The position numbers and the translations under genes are program-made. From Larix sibirica (lineage: Eukaryota; Streptophyta; Pinopsida; Pinales; Pinaceae): 23,904 nucleotides of DNA. Numbering within the stretch: position 1 is the first letter of the stretch; every line of letters starts with the position of its first letter. The stretch spans positions 15,646-39,549 of the forward strand of contig NWUY0300052563.1 in NCBI GenBank assembly GCA_004151065.3, in the 5' to 3' direction. Below the pieces are notes generated by a model. It worked only from the letters and a program-made list of their open reading frames with translations. It searched no databases and was not told the origin of the DNA. Shown piece by piece: positions 17,780 to 23,904 of the stretch.

Positions 17780-19040
17780 AAATAAACATTGTCCTCAAAG
17801 TTGGAGATTGAGAAACTGATACAAAATGGTTGACGGTTCCCAAGTAGCATCTTGCAGTGAGGTATCCTTCCACTATATCAAAACTTTATGGATAGTGTGT
17901 TGACATAGCTCACACTCTAGGGTGTTCAAAACTTATTTTTGTTGGAGACAAATGGAGCCTTCTTCATCCATTTATGGTAATGTAGTTTTAACTTGACAAT
18001 TCTATCCCACTACCATTTTCAAACGGGACACATGAAATATCAGATGGACCTTGGAGAGTGATAGGAGTGCTAATTTTTAGGCCACCTAACCAATGCATTA
18101 AACAATTTAATATGGGCCATAACACTTTGGTGCGAGCTTCTAATGTCCTTTAACTTTAAGAAAGGTCTACTTATAAGGTTGGAGGTGAAGGATCACTTGG
18201 TCACCTTATACAAATGAATGATCTAGGTAGTGTTGTTCTACCTATTGATTTATGTGATTTTAATTCATTGCCAAATATTTATTATGTGTGCAAAGAGTGA
18301 CATGATGATTATGAAGCAGACTAACGATTCTGTATACTTTGGAATTACCTGGTAGATAAGAAACCACTTAAGGTGGTTTTCGGCCATAGACTGCTTTGTA
18401 TGGTGTCATTGTTGTAGCCTCATGGTAAGTGGTATTATACTACCATTCTGCTAAAGGTGACCATTGTTCCCACTACTGATGTTTTTTGGATGAAAAACAT
18501 AGCAAATAAGGTTGAATACACTTGTTAATTGCTTCAGTTTGGACATATGTTTGGGGATGATAAGAGGTGCTCATTTGCAATAGGGTGCCATATACTCTAA
18601 ATAGTTCTTGCCAAAATTTGTTGGTGAATGTAGGATCACAATCTAACACAATGGAGGTAGGCATGCCATGGAGTTTAGAATATGATCTAAAAATATTTGG
18701 GCAACTGTTGGTGGGGTAAATGGGTTTTGGAGAGCACAAAAAATGAGAATATTTGAAAAGTTGACCAACTACCACCATAATAATTGATTTGTTAGTTGTT
18801 TTTGGAATACCAACAAAAAAATCCATGGAAATTATGGTCCAAATAGTGGTTGGGAGTGGCAATGGTTGCAATGTCCCGGGATTCTTTACTATCTGACCCT
18901 TTTTCATTTGGAAAGTGTCTCATTCCACTACAAAAGTGAGGATATCCGTTTTCATGTCTTCCTAGAAGAAGGAGCTCCTAGCACGTACATATTTTTTATA
19001 AAATCCCAAGTGATGTGCGAAAGGGGATGAATGCAACTCT
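17780..19040 (-). pseudogene. Gypsy integrase (zinc finger, catalytic core, C-terminal domain)
   Basis: Integrase inserts the cDNA into the genome. In - sense the H-H-C-C finger region reads ELHSSPFAHHLGFYKKYVRA and TDILTFVVE, with the second zinc cysteine pair partly lost. The core at 18907-18473 is open for 144 codons: GTLQPLPLPTTIWTIISMDF (first aspartate), SIVLDCDPTFTNKFWQELF (second aspartate region, normally S-D-R-D-P) and STSYHPQTYVQTEAINK (glutamate kept, D-G replaced by Y-V). Downstream WSPLAEW, stop, YNTTYHEATTMTPYKAVYG and GDQVILHLQPYK, then KLAPKCYGPY, are the usual C-terminal region of plant gypsy integrases. A chromodomain may follow but is too decayed to call. Several stops occur after 18473. 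Confidence 0.9.
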
Positions 19041-19680
19041 ATTAATATTGTTTGTTTTAAAGCAAAGTTAGGTACTAGAAAAAGGTGACCTTTATATTGC
19101 AATGGATCTTGCTACCAAGTGTAAACCTTGGGGGGTTGGGATCCTCCTAGATTCATTTGATTAGATAAGATACAATATTGTTGGTTATCCATTTTTGTCA
19201 TGCTTCCTATGACCATTCAAGTACTAGAGAGGATAAGGCGAAGAGGGATCCCTCTTCCTTATCTTTCATGGACAATGCATTTTCCACAACATTTTCTTTT
19301 CCCTTTTTGTTTTTGATCTTATAATCATATACAAGCATCTTAATGACCCATTTATATTTCTCTAGGGATGACAATTTTTGCTCTTAAAAATACTTCATGT
19401 CATGGTGATCTATCTTGATCAAGAAGTGTCGCCCTATGAGATACGACCACCGTGTGTCAACTACATGTAGGATGTCCATCATTTATTTATCGTAGGTAGA
19501 CTTGCCTAAATTCCCTCACACAATTGCTTATATATGAATTATAAGGGTCTTCCTTATTGCATTAAAAATGCCCCCAAACCTTTCCCAGAGGCATTACATT
19601 CCAATACAAAAGTATTTTTAAAATCAGGCACAGTTAAGACCAAGGTGGTGCACATGGATTGCTTTAAAACTATTTATTCT
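19041..19680 (-). pseudogene. Gypsy RNase H and connection to integrase
   Basis: In - sense, after the RT thumb, the sequence reads TTLVLTVPDFKNTFVLECNA (normally ...V-x-D-A-S), SGKGLGAFLMQ, stop, GRPL, then after a shift IGRHFLIKIDHHDMKYF (Y-L-x-G-x-x-F-x-x-x-T-D-H-x-S-L type), KLSSPEKYKWVIKMLVYDY and KGKENVVENALS. These are the gypsy RNase H motifs, which remove the RNA strand during reverse transcription. The first catalytic aspartate is replaced by asparagine (E-C-N-A-S). At least two frameshifts are needed to follow it. Confidence 0.82.
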
Positions 19681-20640
19681 TATTCTGCCCCTTCATTCCA
19701 TGGAAATGCATTCTTCCTGAGTAGGGATGTCAACGTGGCCACAATTTTACCATATTTATTCATAGACTTCATATAGTATCCCATAAGACCTAAAAACACA
19801 CTTAAGCTAGACTTCAAGGTTTTAGGGTGAGGCCATTCTTTCATTGCCACAATATTCTTAGGTTCCACTCTCGACCCATCTTGTCCATCAATGTGACCCA
19901 AGTATTCGACCTATAAGACCCCAAAAGCACATTTGGAGCATTTAATGAACAATTGATGATCCCAAAGGAGTTGCAAAGATTTATCAACATGATGTACATG
20001 GGCATCGATGTTTGACTATAAATCAAGATGTCATCAAAGAAAACATACACAAAATCACGAAGATTTATCCTCATAATTTTATTCATGAGGGTCTAAAAAT
20101 TAGAGGGGGTGTTACAAAATGCAAAGGGCATTTACCAAAAACTCATAATGGCCTATGTGTTTGCAAAACATTATCTTTGGAATATCATCCTCTTTCATCT
20201 TGATTTGGTGGTATCCGGAACGAAGGTCGAGTTTGATCAAAAAAATTGGCCCCATTTAATTCATCTAAAAGATCAACAATGACTAGATTTACCACTTGGG
20301 ATGAATACGGGTTAGTGCTGGGACAAATGCCTCCTAACTCTAGTAGATCCTAAATGATCTTTTCAATTTCATTTTTTTTACAAATGGGTGCCTATACGAC
20401 CATACATTTGGTGGTTCACTACCCAGAATCAAGGGAATACGATGATTATGTTCTCCTCTAGATGGGGATAAACCCTTTGGTGTCTCAAATATCTATTGAT
20501 GTTTGTCCAAAATCCTCTACAAGTCTGGATGGATTTTTATCTAGAGACTAGATGGCATGGAAGTGAGCAATAATTTTAGAGTAACATGTCTTCAATAATT
20601 TTTCCATCTGATGAGATCTTATGATTTTGGTGGATCTTAC
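19680..20640 (-). pseudogene. Gypsy reverse transcriptase
   Basis: In - sense the N-terminal linker HNHRIPLILGSEPPNVWSYR (about 20450-20390) leads to LLELGGICPSTNPYSSQVVN, then [35 protein letters not shown] and the active site NLRDFVYVFFDDILIYSQ at about 20065-20012, with the two catalytic aspartates kept in F-F-D-D. The thumb follows: MGHIDGQDGSRVEPKNIVAM, KEWPHPKTLKSSLSVFLGL, GYYMKSMNKYGKIVATLTSL. RT copies the element's RNA to DNA in virus-like particles. Stops and three or more frameshifts break it. Upstream sequence to about 20640 fits the linker from protease (LDKNPSRLVEDFGQ). Confidence 0.92.
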
Positions 20641-20998
20641 TTGGAACCCTTTGAGGTGTGAGCATGAGAGTCCTAAATAAATATCAAGTATATTTCCTTA
20701 AGTCCATGGTAAATTGCCCCAATGTGTGTAGCCATTCTATCCCTAAAACGGTATCACAACCACCCATATCTATAGCCAATGTATGAGTTTTGTGATGATA
20801 GTCACCCAATTGGAGTCTCACATTTTCATGGCGCCCTCACATTTCATCATACTGCCATTAGCTATCATAATTCGAAAGTTGGGCATCGAGTGGACATAAC
20901 AATGAAGTTCCCAACCAATCATTGATGAATAAAGTTGTGGGTGCTACCACTGCCAACCAAGACTACCACTTTGTGGTGCTTGATGTAACCCAAAAGTT
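20641..20998 (-). pseudogene. Gypsy aspartic protease with active-site substitution
   Basis: In - sense the sequence reads GYIKHHKVVVLVGSGSTHNF, the retropepsin block normally L-V-D-S-G-S-T-H-N-F. The aspartate codon (20952-20954, GGC in - sense) now encodes glycine. MPNFRIMIANGSMMKCEG, VRLQLGDYHHKTHTLAIDMG and GCDTVLGIEWLHTLG follow, the usual C-terminal half of plant gypsy proteases (V-x-L-G-x-x-W-L). Protease cuts the polyprotein during particle maturation. Loss of its aspartate would abolish this. Confidence 0.85.
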
Positions 20999-20999
20999 T

Positions 21000-22208
21000 C
21001 AAGGTTTTGGGGGTTGAAATACTGGATAAAGAATGAATAGAGATGAGTGATTTTTTTTTATGGACTCTAGGTTTCTCCTATTCTTACATGGGAGGATTTT
21101 GTTTAGTAGCCTCAAACTTAGGGGTATCTTCCATAATGATGTCTTCAGAATGGATAGGAATGACCACATCAATTTGAAATAAACTATGCTCTTTACATTT
21201 AAGACGCCAAGTATACTTTTCATCACAATTATAAAAAAGGACTTTTGTCAATCTAACATTTATGATGGAGAGAACCTATGTACTTTCAAGGGAGGAGAAA
21301 GAATTGTGCTTGAGTAAGTGACCCATGTAGGGTATGAGTGGGGAAGGAAAGAGGTTTTGTTGGTTTATGCATTGATCATCATCTCTGCTTCGAGATCCCT
21401 CTTAGATGCCTCTAACCAGGTAGCAGGATGTTGCATTCTTACTTGTGCTTCAATTTCCTCCTTGAAAACACTAAAGAAACATTGTTTATAGAAATAATTT
21501 GTTAAGTTCAAAAGTTGAGATAAAGTATTTGACTAATATTGTTTAGTGTAATTTGGTAAGGTGCCCCAAATAGTGAGCACCTTTCTCGTAGCATGTATGG
21601 AGAGCTTTAACAAATATACTCTAGGTAATGTATTCACATAGGGTTTTTAATGCCAATCCCACCATTGTCATCATTTTGAATTTAAATAAAATACCACCAC
21701 CCTAAGTTTCATTGTGTCGTCAATAAGGCCATGAAGAGAGAAGTAATTTTCGATTTGGGTGACCCATCCTGTCGCATTAGAACTATAAAATTTGTACAAG
21801 TCCACTTTAGGAAAATGGTTCCAGGTGTTATATGATCCATGGAGGGTGGTTTATGGCTATGAGGATCCAAAGGGGTTTTTTTATGGTTGAATAGTTATGA
21901 GTGATATGTTTCTTCCTAGTGTGGTTGACTTTGATATTTATTCCAAATAATTCCTTCATGAGGTTACCATCAAGTCAATGCTTCATATATACCTACCAAC
22001 TTATGATCCAACTTCTGGACTATGTTGCTTATATTTTTTCCTCAAAGTTGTCGAATCTCTCTTGTATATCGGTCATCATTTTCCTGGATTTTGGCCTAAA
22101 GAGTCTTGTATTTTCATCTAGTGTGTCAATATTCATGGAATTAGAGCATGTGTTCATATTGTCTAGGGTATTTCTAGGTGGTCTATAAGGAGAAGGATCG
22201 TCCACCAT
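21000..22208 (-). pseudogene. Gypsy gag (capsid and nucleocapsid)
   Basis: The likely start ATG is 22206-22208 in - sense, reading MVDDPSPYRPPRNTLDNMNT, then a coiled-coil-like DIQERFDNFEEKI. The capsid core is DLYKFYSSNATGWVTQIENY with FSLHGLIDDTMKLRVVVFYL and WQWWDWH, then KCFF/FKEEIEAQVRMQHPATWLE-type sequence near 21490-21410. The nucleocapsid reads LFYNCDEKYTWRLKCKEHSL: a CCHC knuckle that has lost its first cysteine and its histidine. Gag packages the element's RNA. Multiple stops and shifts are present; no fixed boundary to protease is visible. Confidence 0.8.
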
Positions 22209-23372
22209 GGGGTGGTTGGGGAAGAATAAGGTTTACAGGGTCCTAAAGACAAGGGAGTGTCAAGTGTTACAACTCTTTGATATATGTGCATCATCCAACA
22301 ATAATACTCGACCAAATATCTCAAGGAACTAACGAATGAGGATTGATCATTCCCTTATCCATACTACTCGACTACCCAAGTACTAGATGCTAATCTCCCC
22401 AAGTGTTGTTCTCGGTGTATTATAGCAACAAGATGGTGAACCAATTTATCTAAGGTTGGTTCTAGGTACACGTGAGGTACATCTAGGGGACTTCCAATAT
22501 ACCCAAGGGTACATGTAGGTGAAATTCCATATACAAGTGTTGTCTAATGCAATACTACTAGAATGGGTGCCAACAAGTTTACAAACATGTCCAAAAATGT
22601 GACTAAGTACCACTTGTATTTTTTGCATATATGCTTCTGAAATCGTAGGTTTAGGTGCTAAATGACATATCTCTATGTTATTTAAAGACATCGGAACATG
22701 TCTCTAAAAACATTTAAAAAATGAGCTCATTAACTTTAGAAAGAGATCTATAATTATTGGAAAATAACTTACTTTTCAAGGTAGGGTTTGTGGCCGAAAT
22801 GATGAAATAACCACAACTCATTGTAAAACCCTGATTATGAGATAGTTTGAGGCTTCTATAAGTATGAAATTTCTTCTCCTTTGAGTCTAACTTTTTTTTG
22901 TAGCAGTTTGGTATGTCTACTATGTAATGCCGGAGCTTTTACTAAATTCGAATATGCCAAGAAAAAATTAGGGCATTTTTTTCAAACTTGTTGATTTTGG
23001 CCTTCTCAGAAGAGAAAACTTGAAGCCATGCCACGCGTCCAAATTTTCAGATATGAATATGAATTTTTTACCCGAAACACTTTGGTCCATTTTATTTTAA
23101 TACAACTAGTGACACCGAATTTGAATATTTCAAAATCCATATATAACAATTTACCAGAACACATGTTTAAGGTTAGTTGTTTGGCATAGCCAAAACACCT
23201 AACTTGTACAAAGTATATCTCTGAAAGTATAATGACCCAAAAGATGAAATTTGGATACACACAAATTTTGCATGTCTTTGTTGTAACATGGAAATTTCAG
23301 ACCTTGAAACTTCACATAAAAAAATTGGAGAAAAAATTCCAAGATGGCTTGTTTGGGCTAGCCAAAACATAA
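22209..23372 (-). other. Gypsy 5' leader with spaced palindromic repeats
   Basis: About 1.16 kb separate the 5' LTR from the gag start and hold no recognisable protein. TTGTTTGGCATAGCCAAAAC at about 23178 and TTGTTTGGGCTAGCCAAAAC at about 23349 are near-identical, palindromic strings about 170 bp apart, with weaker similarity around them. Alternatively this stretch is part of a longer original LTR whose low-coordinate partner was shortened. No obvious primer-binding site beginning TGG is found directly beside the LTR edge. Confidence 0.5.
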
Positions 23373-23716
23373 GAGAGAATAGATAAAACTACAAAAAGAT
23401 CTCTTGTATGAAAGATAGTCAAAATAGAGAGTTATGTTCACTTGCCTATGCAAGGGGGAGACCTACAATATCAAAGATCCAAATACAATGACAATTCTTA
23501 ACTAAACTTTAAATAGATTACTACTATATATATAGTGCTTCAATAGTCAAAGTCCTAACTACTTGTGGTCTCACTATTAATGAGGGTTAACCACCTAGGG
23601 GCCCTTATTCAATAAAAATAATCCCTTTTACATTAAGTCACTGCCCATCAACTATCTAATACGCTTTATGGCATTGTACATTAATAAAGTAGGAGGGTTA
23701 GAGAAGTATCTTAACA
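23373..23716 (-). repeat. 5' LTR of the gypsy element
   Basis: Direct repeat of 17414-17764, with strongest match from 23405 to 23716. In - sense it starts TGTTAAGATAC at 23716 and ends CTTTCATACA at 23405, with weaker similarity to 23373. Many substitutions and small indels separate it from the 3' copy. It would carry the promoter of the element; CTATATATATAGTGC is conserved in both copies near 23523 and 17567. Confidence 0.85.
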
Positions 23717-23904
23717 ACTTATAATGTTTAATAAAAAAGTCAAAAATGAAGTTATAATTCAGAGTATTTATTTTTCCAAATTGCTTATAACTTGTGATGC
23801 AGATGTATTAATGGCTAAGCACACTATTTTATGTTAATTTTTGAGCAAATATGATGAGCTTTGAACTTTAAAACTTTAAGTGTGGAAATACTGAATACTT
23901 GAAT
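23717..23904. other. Flanking AT-rich DNA, no gene seen
   Basis: Nothing recognisable. This is the DNA outside the gypsy 5' LTR. Confidence 0.4.

Larger units (their letters stand above)
17414..23716 (-). mobile_element. Ty3/gypsy LTR retrotransposon, degenerate but structurally near complete
   Basis: Two direct repeats of about 310-350 bp bracket a - strand interior with gag, protease, RT, RNase H and integrase in that order, which defines Ty3/gypsy. A nine-base polypurine run abuts the low-coordinate LTR on its inner side, fixing the orientation. Every domain carries stops and shifts, and the LTRs differ at many positions, so insertion is old. No matching 5-bp target duplication is apparent (TCTCT before 17449, ACTTA after 23716), so the true outer edge may lie elsewhere or the flanks have mutated. 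No classical tRNA primer-binding site is visible beside the 5' LTR. Confidence 0.88.

Noticed and set aside
17449-23716. Endogenous pararetrovirus or retrovirus with an envelope gene
   Set aside because: Gag-protease-RT-RNase H-integrase order with a polypurine tract at the LTR fits an ordinary Ty3/gypsy retrotransposon, and no envelope or movement-protein frame lies between integrase and the 3' LTR.

Overview
The window reads as plant nuclear DNA, most likely from a large, repeat-rich genome. I favour a gymnosperm, because the LINE carries a C-terminal RNase H domain and the Ty3/gypsy element looks conifer-like, but lineage is an inference. The sequence is AT-rich with many homopolymer runs. 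No intact host gene, rRNA, tRNA or CRISPR array is visible. Almost everything recognisable is a decayed mobile element whose reading frames are broken by stops and frameshifts, so calls rest on conserved motif order rather than on open frames.

Layout. (1) 1-217: a piece of a Ty1/copia gag on the + strand. (2) 566-1120: an unrecognised, mostly open + frame. (3) about 1130-3010: the 3' part of a LINE on the - strand (end of the RT region, zinc knuckle, RNase H, probable 3' UTR). (4) 3011-4340: mostly unassigned DNA, with an exon-like - strand frame at 3950-4135. (5) 4345-4880: three tandem ~160-bp repeats. (6) about 5127-9790, + strand: remains of a Helentron-class rolling-circle transposon. 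The order is OTU protease-like domain 1, OTU-like domain 2, zinc-finger plus Helitron accessory domain, HUH Rep domain with an H-D-H motif, C-terminal half of a PIF1-type helicase, and an AP-endonuclease-like domain. (7) 10221-11546, + strand: an RPA70-like ssDNA-binding protein pseudogene with at least one clear intron, probably the element's companion gene. (8) about 11820-15505: divergent tandem repeat units. (9) 15506-16300: little recognisable. (10) 16309-16541: a tRNA-derived SINE on the - strand with a poly-A tail and candidate target duplication. (11) 17414-23716: a Ty3/gypsy element on the - strand with both LTRs, polypurine tract, gag, protease, RT, RNase H and integrase, all broken. 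(12) 23717-23904: flank.

The most interesting content is the OTU/Rep/PIF1/endonuclease block plus the RPA-like gene. OTU and endonuclease domains on a Rep-helicase are hallmarks of Helentrons, best known outside land plants, whereas an RPA companion gene is typical of plant Helitrons. Finding all of them collinear on one strand suggests a plant lineage combining both sets. This copy cannot be autonomous: the second half of Rep (including the tyrosine motif) and the ATP-binding half of the helicase are missing between about 8225 and 8275. Helicase and endonuclease still share one frame, as expected of a single Rep-Hel-EN polyprotein.
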